DNA of 64,000 nucleotides from Aequorivita sp. H23M31 (GCF_004022485.1 NZ_CP034951.1:1736001-1800000); one strand, 5' to 3'; shown: positions 16,698 through 26,857, counted from the first letter of the stretch. A program made the numbers and translations. The notes: a model not told the origin generated them from the letters alone.

Positions 16698-17747
16698 TTA
16701 AATAATAAACATGGCATCGCCATAAGTATAGAAATTATATTTTTCTTTAATCGCCTCTGCATACGCCTCTTTCATAAAATCATGCCCAGCAAAAGCTGAA
16801 ACCATCATCATTAAAGTTGATTTTGGCGTGTGGAAATTGGTCACCATGGCATTGGCAATACTAAAATCATAAGGAGGGAAAATAAATTTATTGGTCCATC
16901 CAGAATAGGCATTAAGACGGTGGTCTGTAGAAACAGCACTCTCCAAAGCTCTCATCGCGGTTGTTCCAACTGCACAAACTCTTCTTTTATTTTCGATTCC
17001 CTTATTTACGATATCTGCTGCCTCCTGATCGATGCGCATCTCTTCAGAATCCATTTTATGCTTAGATAAATCTTCTACCTCTACACTGCTAAAAGTTCCC
17101 AATCCTACGTGAAGAGTAACTTCTGCCATCTTTACACCTTTTATTTCCATTCGTTTTAATAGATGTTTTGAGAAATGAAGACCTGCAGTCGGTGCTGCGA
17201 CGGCGCCTTCATTTTTAGCGAAAATAGTTTGGTAGCGCTCTGCATCTTCCGGTTCTACACTACGCTTTATATATTTTGGCAATGGAGTTTCACCCAACTC
17301 AGTTAATTTATTACGGAATTCCTGATACGAACCATCAAAAAGAAATCGTAAAGTCCGGCCTCTGGAAGTAGTGTTATCGATAACCTCGGCTACCAAAGAC
17401 TCATCCTCTCCGAAATACAATTTGTTCCCGATTCGAATCTTACGTGCTGGATCTACCAATACATCCCAAAGTCTGGTCTCGGCATTGAGTTCTCTTAAAA
17501 GAAAAACCTCAATTCGGGCACCTGTTTTTTCCTTATTTCCGTATAAACGTGCTGGGAAAACTTTCGTATTGTTGGTGATAAGGACATCGTCCTCCTCAAA
17601 GTAATCTATTAGATCTTTAAAGATTTTGTGCTCGATGGTCTTATCCTTTCGGTTAAGAACCATTAACCTGGCCTCATCTCTATTTGGGGCCGGATATTCG
17701 GCCAATAATTCTTCTGGTAAATTAAAATTAAAGTGTGAAAGCTTCAT
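16698..17747 (-). CDS. queA: tRNA preQ1(34) S-adenosylmethionine ribosyltransferase-isomerase QueA
   Basis: QueA transfers the ribosyl group of SAM to preQ1 at tRNA position 34, giving epoxyqueuosine. The 349-residue protein has the family N terminus ([26 protein letters not shown]). It also has [19 protein letters not shown] and the C-terminal [17 protein letters not shown] and [12 protein letters not shown]. No other queuosine gene is adjacent. The gene has its own promoter and an intrinsic terminator, so it is probably monocistronic. Confidence 0.96.
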   Translation of the reverse strand: MKLSHFNFNLPEELLAEYPAPNRDEARLMVLNRKDKTIEHKIFKDLIDYFEEDDVLITNNTKVFPARLYGNKEKTGARIEVFLLRELNAETRLWDVLVDPARKIRIGNKLYFGEDESLVAEVIDNTTSRGRTLRFLFDGSYQEFRNKLTELGETPLPKYIKRSVEPEDAERYQTIFAKNEGAVAAPTAGLHFSKHLLKRMEIKGVKMAEVTLHVGLGTFSSVEVEDLSKHKMDSEEMRIDQEAADIVNKGIENKRRVCAVGTTAMRALESAVSTDHRLNAYSGWTNKFIFPPYDFSIANAMVTNFHTPKSTLMMMVSAFAGHDFMKEAYAEAIKEKYNFYTYGDAMFII

Positions 17748-17783
17748 TCCCTATTGCGTTTAGAACATTGTTTAAAAAGTGTG

Positions 17784-17815
17784 CAAAGATACGCTCTCGA
17801 ACTAGGCGTTGTCAA
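17784..17815 (-). promoter_or_regulatory. Promoter of queA with -33 and -7 elements
   Basis: On the minus strand a TTG (17815-17813) is followed after 21 bases by TATCTTTG (17791-17784). This is the clearest full match to the Bacteroidota promoter layout in the window. The ATG is 36 bases further on. Confidence 0.65.
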
Positions 17816-17881
17816 GTAAATGCCTATTTATTATTTAATTCGGTCCATAAGCCTTACTGCATCTATGTTTGATAAAGTCAC

Positions 17882-19126
17882 TTATTTGGACAAATCCTTT
17901 AAATCACAGTTTATACCTGTCATTTTTAGATCTTTCCAAAATTCAGGATAGGATTTTGAAACAACCTGGGCATCCTCGATAATAAGATCGGTCTTAACTG
18001 CCAGTGGGGCAAAAGCCATTGCCATTCTGTGATCTTCGTAGGTTTCTATAGAAGGGTTTGGAAGAATTCCGGAAGATCTCTCCAATTGTAAAGAATTATC
18101 ATCTATTGTGATGACTGCTCCAAGTTTCGAAAGTTCTTTTTTTAAGGCTGAAAGTCTATCAGTCTCCTTTATTTTTAGTGTTTGCAGGCCTGTTAAATTA
18201 CAAGCTATCCCCATCCCAAAACACGTTACTGCAATAGTTTGAGCCAAATCGGGTGTATTGGATAAATCGAGTGTTACTCTATTTGGAAGAATAACTTCTT
18301 GTTTGTAAAGATTTATAGAGTTTTCAGCCGTGTTGAAATCAGTCTGGACACCAAAAACCTTGTAGATTTCCGGCAAAAATGAATCTCCCTGTAAACTATC
18401 CTTGGAAAAGTGGCTTAAGGTAATCTTCAAATTTTCCGACAGTGCAACCAAACTGTAGAAATAAGACGCAGAACTCCAATCTGATTCCACAGCAATTTCG
18501 ACCTCTTCAACTTTTTCAACGGGAGAAATAGTAATCTGATTGTTGTTTAAACTGGCCTTTACTCCAATTCGCCTCAAGAGAGACAAGGTCATCTGTATGT
18601 AAGCTTCAGAAACGGTGTCGCCATCTAAGTAAATTTTAAGTCCATTCGGAAGTTTCGGGGCAATAAGCATAAGAGCAGAAATATACTGGCTGCTTACATC
18701 GGCTGGGATGGTAACCTCATCGACTGTCAGTTTCTTTCCAGTAATTTTTAAGGGAGGAAAACCTTCATTTTCCAGATATTCAATATCGGCACCTAGATTT
18801 CTTAAAGCTTCCACCAAAATACCGATGGGTCGTTCGTGCATTCTCTGGCTTCCCTTTAAGGTAATTTCAGCACCTTCCATACTGGCGTAGTAGGCAGTAA
18901 GAAATCGCATAGCGGTTCCCGCGTGATGGATGTTTACCGTTCCCTTTAGCGTTTTAAGACTCTTTTCTAGAACTCGAGTATCATCACTTTCTGAAAGACT
19001 TTTTATACGAATATTTAAAAATAGAGACTTTAATATCAACAACCTATTAGATTCACTTTTTGAACCTCCGATTATGATTTTTCTATTCTGAACGGGAAAA
19101 TCCCCAGAATGGAGAATGGCTTTCAT
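17882..19126 (-). CDS. aroA: 3-phosphoshikimate 1-carboxyvinyltransferase (EPSP synthase)
   Basis: AroA joins phosphoenolpyruvate and shikimate-3-phosphate in aromatic amino acid synthesis. The 414-residue protein has the N-terminal substrate loop GGSKSESNRLLIL, the GTAMRFLTAYYA block, the KETDRLSALKKEL segment and YEDHRMAMAFAPLA near the C terminus. The usual PGSKS is GGSKS here. Its start overlaps the preceding small membrane protein gene by 4 bases, so it is last of a run that begins at the DUF3857 genes. Confidence 0.95.
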   Translation of the reverse strand: MKAILHSGDFPVQNRKIIIGGSKSESNRLLILKSLFLNIRIKSLSESDDTRVLEKSLKTLKGTVNIHHAGTAMRFLTAYYASMEGAEITLKGSQRMHERPIGILVEALRNLGADIEYLENEGFPPLKITGKKLTVDEVTIPADVSSQYISALMLIAPKLPNGLKIYLDGDTVSEAYIQMTLSLLRRIGVKASLNNNQITISPVEKVEEVEIAVESDWSSASYFYSLVALSENLKITLSHFSKDSLQGDSFLPEIYKVFGVQTDFNTAENSINLYKQEVILPNRVTLDLSNTPDLAQTIAVTCFGMGIACNLTGLQTLKIKETDRLSALKKELSKLGAVITIDDNSLQLERSSGILPNPSIETYEDHRMAMAFAPLAVKTDLIIEDAQVVSKSYPEFWKDLKMTGINCDLKDLSK

Positions 19127-19365
19127 CTCCGAGACTCATTTTCTTTTATTTTGGCACGGAATTTCCCGAAGGTCACGAAAAAACCATAAACTAATCCCGC
19201 TAATAGCAAACCGAGTATAAAGACCAATGGATCTCTTTCGGTGAAAAATGCAGTTGCAAATCCCTCTATGGCCCATTTTATCAATCCAAAAAGAATTGCA
19301 AATGCCAATGCCAATGAAATAACCGATTTCCAAAAACCCTTATGCCCTACTATCTTCTTAAACAT
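19123..19365 (-). CDS. Small membrane protein of unknown function
   Basis: The protein is 80 residues with two predicted membrane helices, about 14-33 (VISLALAFAILFGLIKWAI) and 46-67 (PLVFILGLLLAGLVYGFFVTFG), and a basic C-terminal tail. I do not recognise a family. It overlaps aroA by 4 bases and the MazG-like gene by 8 bases. This tight packing supports it as a real gene translated with its neighbours. Confidence 0.75.
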   Translation of the reverse strand: MFKKIVGHKGFWKSVISLALAFAILFGLIKWAIEGFATAFFTERDPLVFILGLLLAGLVYGFFVTFGKFRAKIKENESRR

Positions 19366-19693
19366 CTCCTTTTAGTTTTTCATTATTATGGTGCCTATCG
19401 TGGTCGCGCTTTGTTTTGATATCCAATTTTTTCTGAAATGCCTTTTCAAGATCCACTCCCGTTTGATTGGCGAGACAAAGCACGACAAAAATAACATCTG
19501 CAAGCTCTTCGCCCAAATCTTTATTCCTGTCGCTTTCCTTTTCACTTTGTTCCCCATATCTACGGGCAATGATGCGTGCGACTTCCCCCACTTCTTCGGT
19601 AAGTTGTGCCATATTGGTCAGTTCGTTAAAATAACGAACACCATGGTCCTTTATCCAAGCATCTACTGCCTGTTGTGCGTTCTTTATATCCAT
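19358..19693 (-). CDS. MazG-like nucleotide pyrophosphohydrolase
   Basis: This 111-residue all-helical protein belongs to the MazG/dCTPase-like family that hydrolyses (d)NTPs to monophosphates. Metal-binding motifs are seen as EEVGEVARIIARRYGE and, further on, LGEELADVIFVVLCLANQTGVD (the EExxE and ExxD pattern). Such single-domain versions are typical housecleaning enzymes; the exact nucleotide is not predictable. It overlaps the upstream DUF3857 gene by one base and the small membrane protein gene by 8 bases. Confidence 0.9.
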   Translation of the reverse strand: MDIKNAQQAVDAWIKDHGVRYFNELTNMAQLTEEVGEVARIIARRYGEQSEKESDRNKDLGEELADVIFVVLCLANQTGVDLEKAFQKKLDIKTKRDHDRHHNNEKLKGDV

Positions 19694-21711
19694 TATGCTT
19701 TTGAAAGTACTATTTTTTCGTTTTCCTTCGCTATTAACAGCTCGAAAAATTTCTTTAAGCCATCGTAATCATTCGCCCCAATTAATGATTCATTAATCGC
19801 AAACTCCACAGAAAGCTGTAAATTATTTCCCGTTTGGGAGATTAGATATCTATAACTTCCTAAGTTTTCACCCCAACTAAAGGCTACATTTTCAGGTATT
19901 GATTCAACTTTATATCCTTCGGGTAATGCAATATTCACAATATAGCGATCCCTCAATGGAAATCCAAAATCTATGGGATATTCCCGTTTTTCAGCCTTAA
20001 AAGGATTTTCCTGGGTTGCCAAATATAACATAGGTGAAATATATAGTTTTCCAGCAACATTCTCTATTCCATGAGTTGATTCAAAATCGTATTCCAATGA
20101 AACGGGCTGACCCAATTTATCCAAATTTTCAAAAGAATGATTTGACAGTTCGGTTTGTTTCAGCTTTTTTTCCAACTCCTTAATTTGCGATTCAGTGTTT
20201 AGAATCTTGAATTTGGACCTATACTGAAACGCAAAATTACCCGTAAACCTATTCTGGGTTCTACCTCTTACAGATAGGTCGGGCTGAAGTGTTGCATTTA
20301 GCATCGTGCTTCTTACGGCGGGAATGTGGGATCGTAATGATACCCAAGTGGAAAAACCATCCTTTTTTATCAATCTACCATCTCCATTGATAACCGACGA
20401 TTTTAAAACTCCTATCTCGGCATCCTTTTGCGTAGCATCAAGCAGAATTGTTCCTTTTGGTAATACAACCGATGCTATAACATAATTAAACCCATTAATT
20501 GTAGGGAACAACGGAATTCCGTGTGATTTTGTACTAATTAAAACCGGATTGGCATCTAAGTTGGCATATCGTAGCATTGCGACCAACATTAAATTTATAT
20601 CCCCCACATTTCCAGAACCTTTTTTGTACGCGTTTTTAACACCTTCATTAGTATAGAAACCATTGTAACCATTCCAATTCATTTTATTTAAAACATAATA
20701 ATATATTTTTTCGATCTTTTCCTCTGGCATGGTTACTCCGCTAAGAAGAGCATCGATATCCTTTTCAAAGTAATTATTCCTTTGCAATTCGGAACCAAAT
20801 TCACTTCGGTTGTAAATAGTATTTGAAACATCTTCCCAGGTAGTGGCATATGATTTTGACGATCCCGGCATATTTATGTAACTCAACTCGAATTGAAGGG
20901 CAGTAGTGTAGTTGCTTAAATTCCCCGAAAAAGCTTCCTCTTTTAATGCAGGAACACTATTCAATTCAATTATGTATGAATTTTCCTTAAACCTTACTTC
21001 CCGAGATGATGTTTTTGGAATTCCTATTGCTCCAAACCCTGATAAATCTTGTGATGTCTGGTTAAAAACCATTACTCTTTCTCTGGTTTCTGTATCAATT
21101 TTAAAAGGAATCCAACCTCTTTGATGATTTTTAAAAATAAAGTATTCTGGAGATTTAAAAAGAACAGAAACCTTATCCACCGGAATGGTTTCCTGCAATC
21201 TAAATTCGTCAATACTCAGAATAAATGGGGAGGAGATGGAATATTTATACTCAATAATACACCCTTCCCGAACATCGGGCATGGTAATCTTTGTTTGGGT
21301 CAGATATTTGGTGGTTTTTTCCTCAAAAACACCATCATTTTGAAGTTTCACATCCCTCACCTTTCCGTCTTCGCTTAAATAATAGGTGTATCCCTTTAAT
21401 CCACGCAATTTGTCCTCACTACTGGTATCTTTAAAAAGATCTACGGTTGCATTAGCATATTCAAAACCCTCTTTGGTATATATCTTTATACGTTCAAAAT
21501 AGTCCGTGACCAAAGTCCATCCAGAATCTTGGCTGTATTGAAACTCTGACTTAGTTTCACGATAAAGTATTGCAGCATCTGCAGTGGGGTCTGTGGGATG
21601 TTCTTTCTGTAGAAGTTCGTCCTTAGAAACTTTTCCAAATTTATAATTCTGGGCATTTAGGACACCAAAGATGGCCAGAAATAGTACGGCGGTAAGGAGT
21701 TTGATTTTCAT
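19693..21711 (-). CDS. DUF3857 protein with degenerate transglutaminase-like domain
   Basis: This is a 672-residue exported protein with a signal peptide to about residue 20 (FGVLNAQ). It has an N-terminal DUF3857 beta domain (about 60-230) and a transglutaminase-like domain (about 300-440), then a C-terminal beta region. The active-site positions are changed: the Cys that follows G-N is Val369 (GSGNVGDINLML) and the expected His is Tyr410 (GFNYVI). Asp425 (LLDAT) is kept. It is therefore probably a non-catalytic member. It lies 12 bases after a paralogue with an intact Cys and His. Confidence 0.88.
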   Translation of the reverse strand: MKIKLLTAVLFLAIFGVLNAQNYKFGKVSKDELLQKEHPTDPTADAAILYRETKSEFQYSQDSGWTLVTDYFERIKIYTKEGFEYANATVDLFKDTSSEDKLRGLKGYTYYLSEDGKVRDVKLQNDGVFEEKTTKYLTQTKITMPDVREGCIIEYKYSISSPFILSIDEFRLQETIPVDKVSVLFKSPEYFIFKNHQRGWIPFKIDTETRERVMVFNQTSQDLSGFGAIGIPKTSSREVRFKENSYIIELNSVPALKEEAFSGNLSNYTTALQFELSYINMPGSSKSYATTWEDVSNTIYNRSEFGSELQRNNYFEKDIDALLSGVTMPEEKIEKIYYYVLNKMNWNGYNGFYTNEGVKNAYKKGSGNVGDINLMLVAMLRYANLDANPVLISTKSHGIPLFPTINGFNYVIASVVLPKGTILLDATQKDAEIGVLKSSVINGDGRLIKKDGFSTWVSLRSHIPAVRSTMLNATLQPDLSVRGRTQNRFTGNFAFQYRSKFKILNTESQIKELEKKLKQTELSNHSFENLDKLGQPVSLEYDFESTHGIENVAGKLYISPMLYLATQENPFKAEKREYPIDFGFPLRDRYIVNIALPEGYKVESIPENVAFSWGENLGSYRYLISQTGNNLQLSVEFAINESLIGANDYDGLKKFFELLIAKENEKIVLSKA

Positions 21712-21723
21712 AACATATTAGAA

Positions 21724-23625
21724 TTATTGAGACATCTTTTTTAAGAGAACCTTGGATTTATCCAAACGGGCAATTGTTCGGAGAAAATCACGGTAATTTT
21801 CGTATTCTGAAGGAGGATACTCTCCTTTTTCAATTTGAATTTTACGGATATAGCGTAATTTATTTTCAGAAGTTTGGGTAAAAGCTATTTCATATTTCCC
21901 AAATTTGGTTTCGATAACGGTAGGATCAGGTACCGCCTCAATTATAAAATTTTCGGGGATTTCTATATCCACAGTATCAATGTCAATATAACCGTAACCA
22001 ATATAAAGTTTTTGTTTTCTATCTTCTATTCGCGGAGGCACATAGCTTTTCTGATTAAAAACATTCGGGCAAAACAGAAAATCACTACCTACACTATTTG
22101 CATAATTCGGGATTTGTAAGCGCATTTTTTCGTTAAAACCTACTATCTTTTTATCATTGACAAATTTGAGATCTGAAATGGAAAATCCGTTAATATAGCG
22201 CCACCGTTCTTTATAATATTTGTCAATCTCATCAGCCTTTTTCTTGGCAAGTGGATATTTATCCCCGTACTGCAGTCCTTTTGAAACACTGTTAAATTCA
22301 GCAGTAATCTTTCCGTCGGATCCCACGATTATCTTGGCAAAATTTTCTTGGGTATTCTCGGCTGTTTCATAAATCTTGGTGCGCGCAATCTTCCCACCTT
22401 CGGGTGTTATAATTAGCGCTTGACGATCATTCGTGAAATTACCAATATACCCATAAGGTACATCTTGATTGGTACATTCCAACCAGGTTATTTCGTCGCC
22501 ATCCGGCACACCCAGAATCACGTGATTTCCTTGTACCGAAGCAAAGTCTTCCAGAATATCCCACTTTTTGATATCGCCGTATAAAACGGTGTAATAAGAA
22601 GGAACCCCAACAGCATCCAACAACGCTTTTGTATAGTTGGTCAATGCTTTACAATCGCCATAGCCCAATTTATCAACCTCTTGGGCGGGCATGGGCTTCC
22701 ACCCGCCTATACCGATCTGCACACTTATATACCGCACTTTGTCTTGTACAAATTGATATATTTTTCGAGCTTTGCCTTCATTTGTAGTTTCATTAGCAAC
22801 CAAACTGCTAACCTTTGCTAGAGTTCCTTCGGGAATTTCCCTGACGTCAGCCAAGAGGTCCTGCTCCATCCACTTTCCAAACTGTTCCCAATCTTCAGCA
22901 GCTCCAAGGGTTCCTTTTAGGTTAAAACTATTTAATGCTACCAGAACACTAGGGAAAATATCTCTGCCAATTGGGCTATGCTCCTCATAGCGGATAGGCT
23001 TGAGATTAGACGCAGAAAAAATCAGCTCTTCAGGATTTTCTTCAATGGAAATATCATATCCATCCAGATTGTTGGCTTTGTAGCGGGGTTTGTTAGACGC
23101 GTCATATTTTAACTTATAGACACTCCTTTGTGTTCCCTCGGCATAGTCATTTAATGGCCACCACGAATCGATAAAGGCTGTATCACCAGATTCCGTCTCA
23201 CTTGTGAAAACGGCAATGTAGGGATAGCTGGTGGGAGTATAATTTAAATATAATACTCGGGCATCTACATACATATTGCCCCCTGTTCTACTCACGTCAG
23301 AAAAATCCTTTTTCTTGAAATGACGCATTTCCTTGCCAATGGCATTATATATCCAAGAGTCAATATTTTTTACACGTGAATTACTACTGTAAAATTCATA
23401 GAGCTCCAGATTGCTATCGCCAAGTTTGTTTAACACGGCAACAACTCTACGCTTTTTAACCTTCATCTTGGAAATGTTAGATACATCTATTTCAATCAAT
23501 TCCTCTAAAACGACACTATTGGCATTTGTGGTCAGTTCCTTAGGAATCGACAAAATGGAATAACCAATTTGCGCAAAATAAGATGTTGAATGGAATAGCA
23601 AAGCTAAAAAAAGAACACTCCTCAT
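21724..23625 (-). CDS. DUF3857 protein with transglutaminase-like domain
   Basis: This is a 633-residue exported protein with a signal peptide to about residue 18. The DUF3857 domain lies at about 50-215 and the transglutaminase-like domain at about 280-395. Cys325 (GYGDCKALTNY) and His368 (GNHVILGV) are present, and the third position reads WLECT with Glu383 where Asp is usual. It may therefore be an active periplasmic cysteine protease or transglutaminase. The substrate is unknown. The adjacent downstream paralogue has lost Cys and His, so the two may form a catalytic and non-catalytic pair. Confidence 0.88.
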   Translation of the reverse strand: MRSVLFLALLFHSTSYFAQIGYSILSIPKELTTNANSVVLEELIEIDVSNISKMKVKKRRVVAVLNKLGDSNLELYEFYSSNSRVKNIDSWIYNAIGKEMRHFKKKDFSDVSRTGGNMYVDARVLYLNYTPTSYPYIAVFTSETESGDTAFIDSWWPLNDYAEGTQRSVYKLKYDASNKPRYKANNLDGYDISIEENPEELIFSASNLKPIRYEEHSPIGRDIFPSVLVALNSFNLKGTLGAAEDWEQFGKWMEQDLLADVREIPEGTLAKVSSLVANETTNEGKARKIYQFVQDKVRYISVQIGIGGWKPMPAQEVDKLGYGDCKALTNYTKALLDAVGVPSYYTVLYGDIKKWDILEDFASVQGNHVILGVPDGDEITWLECTNQDVPYGYIGNFTNDRQALIITPEGGKIARTKIYETAENTQENFAKIIVGSDGKITAEFNSVSKGLQYGDKYPLAKKKADEIDKYYKERWRYINGFSISDLKFVNDKKIVGFNEKMRLQIPNYANSVGSDFLFCPNVFNQKSYVPPRIEDRKQKLYIGYGYIDIDTVDIEIPENFIIEAVPDPTVIETKFGKYEIAFTQTSENKLRYIRKIQIEKGEYPPSEYENYRDFLRTIARLDKSKVLLKKMSQ

Positions 23626-23804
23626 ATTCTTGACTTTTTAATACTCAGCTCTGTTCATTTCTTTTGAGAGCAACATTTCCTTATCGAGAAGGCTTAAGGT
23701 TTGACCGGAATGCTCAATAGATTGAAACCCATTTAAATAAATAAGCCGTCTTTATCGTAACCAAGATAATAAAAATTGAAAGGTTAAAAAAAAGTTAAGA
23801 AGAA

Positions 23805-24257
23805 TTATTCTTTATTTTTCGAATCGATCCAAATAGTGACCGGCCCATCATTGATTAGAGCGACGTCCATCATAGCACCAAAGCTACCTGTCGCGACGGT
23901 TTTGCCAGTTTCTTGCTCGAGTTGTCTTACGAAATTTTTGTAGATAGGAATAGCAGTTTCTGGCCGAGCTGCCTTAATAAAGGAAGGTCTATTCCCCTTT
24001 TTTGTGTTGGCATGAAGGGTGAATTGACTAACTACCATACAGTTTCCACCTACATCCTGAACAGAAAGATTCATAGCATCATTTTCGTCTGAAAAGATTC
24101 GCAAACGGGCAATCTTTCCCGCCAACCAGTCGATATCCTCTTGTGTATCTGCCTCCTCTATTCCTAAAAGAATGAGTAACCCATGGTTTATTTCGGAAAA
24201 TAAATTTCCGTCAATTGTAACAGATGCGTTTTTTACTCTTTGGATTAATGCTCTCAT
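23805..24257 (-). CDS. dtd: D-aminoacyl-tRNA deacylase Dtd
   Basis: Dtd removes D-amino acids and glycine mischarged on tRNA. The 150-residue protein has both signature motifs: [17 protein letters not shown] with the catalytic Thr, and the cross-subunit GPVT loop in [10 protein letters not shown] near the C terminus. Length is standard for this homodimeric enzyme. It is separated from rsgA by 98 bases and may be co-transcribed with it. Confidence 0.96.
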   Translation of the reverse strand: MRALIQRVKNASVTIDGNLFSEINHGLLILLGIEEADTQEDIDWLAGKIARLRIFSDENDAMNLSVQDVGGNCMVVSQFTLHANTKKGNRPSFIKAARPETAIPIYKNFVRQLEQETGKTVATGSFGAMMDVALINDGPVTIWIDSKNKE

Positions 24258-24355
24258 TGTCCCCCACTAACTCACCCCGAAGGGAAGATTTTATTCAACT
24301 TTAAAATTTATTCAATTTGGAAAAAGTCTTGAATTTTGTCAAAGTTTAATCTAAT

Positions 24356-25306
24356 TCATTTTTCATCATAAATATCCTTTCGGAAATGATCTTCTTCTCC
24401 TTCCAAAATTTGCAGGTAACTTCTATATCGAGACCATGCTATTTCTTCGTCTTCTAAAGCTTCCTTTACTGCACACTGCGGTTCTTCCAAATGCAGACAA
24501 TTATTAAATTTACAATTTCCTTTGAGAGCAAAGAATTCAGGAAAATAATCTGCTAGCTCTTCCTTTTCCACATCCACCAGACCAAATCCCTTGATCCCGG
24601 GCGTATCTATTATTTGTCCGCCAAATGACAGATCGAACATTTCTGCAAATGTAGTAGTGTGCTGGCCTTGTAAATGTTGATCGGAAATTTTTGAGGTTTT
24701 CAAGTCTAGACCTGGCTCAATGGCATTTACCAAAGTAGATTTGCCAGTGCCACTATGGCCAGAAAACATGCTAACCTTGTCCTGCATCAGAGCTTTAACT
24801 TTTTCAACATTTTTTCCGGTTACAGCGGAAATACCGATACATTCATATCCAATTTTTCGATATAGGGCGGCGAGCAATTTTATTTCCAATAACTCATCGT
24901 CATTATAAGTATCAACCTTATTAAAAAGAATAACTGCTTGTATGTGATAAGCCTCTGCAGTGACCAAAAATCGATCTATAAAACTGGTAAACGTTGGCGG
25001 ATTATTCAAAGTTACCAACAAAAACGCAGTGTCGATATTGGCTGCAATAATATGGGTCTGTTTTGACAGGTTAACGGATTTTCGAATTATATAGTTTTCT
25101 CGAGGTTCAATAGTTGTTATCACTCCTTCGCCTTCAGCTCCCTTTTTGTCTATTTCAAAAATCACTCTATCTCCTACTGCCACGGGATTGGTGCTTTTAA
25201 TGCCACCAATACGGAACCTGCCCTTTAAACGACAACTATAAAAAGTGCCGTTCTCTGCTTTAACAGAGTACCAACTACCAGTAGATTTATATACGAGGCC
25301 TTTCAT
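24356..25306 (-). CDS. rsgA: Ribosome small subunit-dependent GTPase RsgA
   Basis: RsgA is a circularly permuted GTPase that checks late maturation of the 30S subunit. The 316-residue protein shows the permuted order: OB-fold N terminus, G4 (FNKVDTY), then G1 (GHSGTGKSTLVN), then G3 (DTPGIKGFG). The C-terminal zinc motif is CKFNNCLHLEEPQC. Its promoter box is at 25375-25382, and an IS256-family element is inserted 127 bases upstream of that box. Confidence 0.96.
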   Translation of the reverse strand: MKGLVYKSTGSWYSVKAENGTFYSCRLKGRFRIGGIKSTNPVAVGDRVIFEIDKKGAEGEGVITTIEPRENYIIRKSVNLSKQTHIIAANIDTAFLLVTLNNPPTFTSFIDRFLVTAEAYHIQAVILFNKVDTYNDDELLEIKLLAALYRKIGYECIGISAVTGKNVEKVKALMQDKVSMFSGHSGTGKSTLVNAIEPGLDLKTSKISDQHLQGQHTTTFAEMFDLSFGGQIIDTPGIKGFGLVDVEKEELADYFPEFFALKGNCKFNNCLHLEEPQCAVKEALEDEEIAWSRYRSYLQILEGEEDHFRKDIYDEK

Positions 25307-25374
25307 TGAGGAGGGTTAATAAGAAAGCAAAAAGAAATAACCATATCTTCCATATTCCATAAAATTCAGAATTG

Positions 25375-25382
25375 CAAAGATA
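25375..25382 (-). promoter_or_regulatory. -7 promoter box for rsgA
   Basis: On the minus strand this reads TATCTTTG, 68 bases before the rsgA ATG. No clear -33 element. The nearby IS256-type insertion leaves this box intact. Confidence 0.5.
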
Positions 25383-25508
25383 CGATTGAAAACTAAAAGA
25401 TATTACCCTCGTCGCAACTACCTCGAAATAGATAAAAATGTACTGCTTAGAACTAGCATGAATATTCAAAAAAAGGTAACTTAAGGAATTTAACTTATGA
25501 AGGCCCTG

Positions 25509-25516
25509 AATTATTG
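25509..25516. repeat. Target-site duplication, left copy (IS256-type)
   Basis: GAATTATT, identical to 26858-26865 on the other side of the element. Perfect identity suggests a fairly recent insertion. Confidence 0.9.
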
Positions 25517-25537
25517 GGACTATCTCATAAAGTGTGT

Positions 25538-25583
25538 AAATAATAAAATAGCGGGGGCCGGCCCCCGCTATTTTATTATTTAG
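25538..25583. repeat. 46-base perfect palindrome in the IS256-type leader
   Basis: Two 23-base arms meet at 25560/25561 with no loop (centre GGGGGCCGGCCCCC, AT-rich flanks). It sits between the left inverted repeat and the transposase ATG at 25610. As RNA it would form a very strong hairpin followed by TTATTT, so it could stop transcripts entering from rsgA's side or limit transposase translation. Confidence 0.85.
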
Positions 25584-25609
25584 TTTTTAATCTTTAACTT
25601 TTACACATT

Positions 25610-26806
25610 ATGAAGAAAGACGATTTAATTTCAGATGATTTTCTGAAGCAGTTCAAGACCCACGAGGAGCTCAGCGATTTTTTAAAGCAGATCCAGAAAC
25701 GTGGGATCGAAAAGATGCTCGAAGGTGAGCTCGACGGCCACCTAGATTACGACAAACACCAGAGGTCCAATGGAGGCAACTCGCGCAACGGGCACTCCCG
25801 GAAGAAAATAAAAACCTCCTTTGGCGAATCCGAGATTGCCGTCCCCAGAGACCGTGAGGCCTCGTTCAATCCCATGATCGTACCCAAGCGGGGCAATATG
25901 GTCGATGGCCTTGAGAACGTCATCGTGTCACTCTATGCCAAGGGAATGAGCAACAGCGATATTGAGGAGCAGATACGTGAGGTCTATGATTTTGATGTGT
26001 CCACCTCGACCATATCCAGGATCACGGAAAAAATATCGGGCGATATAGTTGCCTGGCAGAACCGTCCCTTGGAGCCGGTCTACTTGATTGTCTGGATGGA
26101 TGGCATCGTATTCAAGGTCCGCGAGAACTCCAAGGTTATTAACAAGACCATCTACATAGCCGTTGGCCTGCGCAGGGACGGTAAAAAAGAGGTCTTGGGG
26201 CTATGGCTTGGCAAGAACGAATCAGCAGCTTTCTGGATGAGCGTATTGACCGATATAAGGGCGCGCGGCACAGAAGACATCCTTATCACGGCCACCGATA
26301 ACCTCAATGGTTTTACGGATACGATCAAGAACGTGTTCCCCGAGTCCAAGACCCAGATATGCGTGGTACACCAGATACGCAATGCCTGCAGGTACGTCGT
26401 ATGGAAGGATAAAAAAGCCTTTACCGCAGATATGAAGCATATCTATAACGCCCCAAACCAGGAGGCCGCCAAGATGGCCCTAGAGGATTTTGCCCAAAAA
26501 TGGAACGATAAATATTCCTATGCCATCAAGAGCTGGCGCGACAACTGGGAAGAGCTCACAGTGTTCTATGAGTTCCCGTTGGAGATACGCAAGATCATCT
26601 ATACCACGAACCTTATCGAGAACCTGAACGGGAAGATAAGAAAGTACACCAAGAACAAACTTTCCTTCCCAACGGACGATGCCGTGATGAAATCCGTATA
26701 TTTGGCAGTAAGGGAAGCCACCAAAAAATGGACAATGCCCGTCAGGAACTGGGGCATTATATTAAACCAGTTCCTAACGATCTATGAAAAAAGGGTCAGA
26801 CTCTAA
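25610..26806 (+). CDS. IS256-family transposase
   Basis: This is a 398-residue mutator-type DDE transposase. Catalytic residues are Asp164 (VWMDGIVF), Asp230 (TATDNLNGF) and Glu337 ([14 protein letters not shown]). The family's C-x2-H signature is C251/H254 ([12 protein letters not shown]). The N-terminal region up to about residue 100 is the DNA-binding part ([17 protein letters not shown]). The gene is complete and undamaged, so the element is probably active. Confidence 0.97.
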   Translation: MKKDDLISDDFLKQFKTHEELSDFLKQIQKRGIEKMLEGELDGHLDYDKHQRSNGGNSRNGHSRKKIKTSFGESEIAVPRDREASFNPMIVPKRGNMVDGLENVIVSLYAKGMSNSDIEEQIREVYDFDVSTSTISRITEKISGDIVAWQNRPLEPVYLIVWMDGIVFKVRENSKVINKTIYIAVGLRRDGKKEVLGLWLGKNESAAFWMSVLTDIRARGTEDILITATDNLNGFTDTIKNVFPESKTQICVVHQIRNACRYVVWKDKKAFTADMKHIYNAPNQEAAKMALEDFAQKWNDKYSYAIKSWRDNWEELTVFYEFPLEIRKIIYTTNLIENLNGKIRKYTKNKLSFPTDDAVMKSVYLAVREATKKWTMPVRNWGIILNQFLTIYEKRVRL

Positions 26807-26857
26807 AAAAGTCCAACCCCTGTTATTTTAAACTTACACACTTAACGGGATAGTGTC

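Larger units (their letters stand above)
25517..26857 (+). mobile_element. Intact IS256-family insertion sequence
   Basis: The 1341-base element is bounded by imperfect inverted repeats. The left end starts GGGACTATCTCATAAAGTGT and the right end, read inward, starts GACACTATCCCGTTAAGTGT; both continue GTAA. An exact 8-base direct repeat, GAATTATT, flanks it at 25509-25516 and 26858-26865, as expected for this family. The single transposase gene is full length. A 46-base perfect palindrome lies between the left end and the gene. The sequence looks richer in G and C than its surroundings, which suggests recent arrival. Confidence 0.95.

Noticed and set aside
19388..19768. 126-codon plus-strand frame opposite the MazG-like gene
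   Set aside because: The minus-strand frame has clear metal-binding motifs; the other is a mirror frame.
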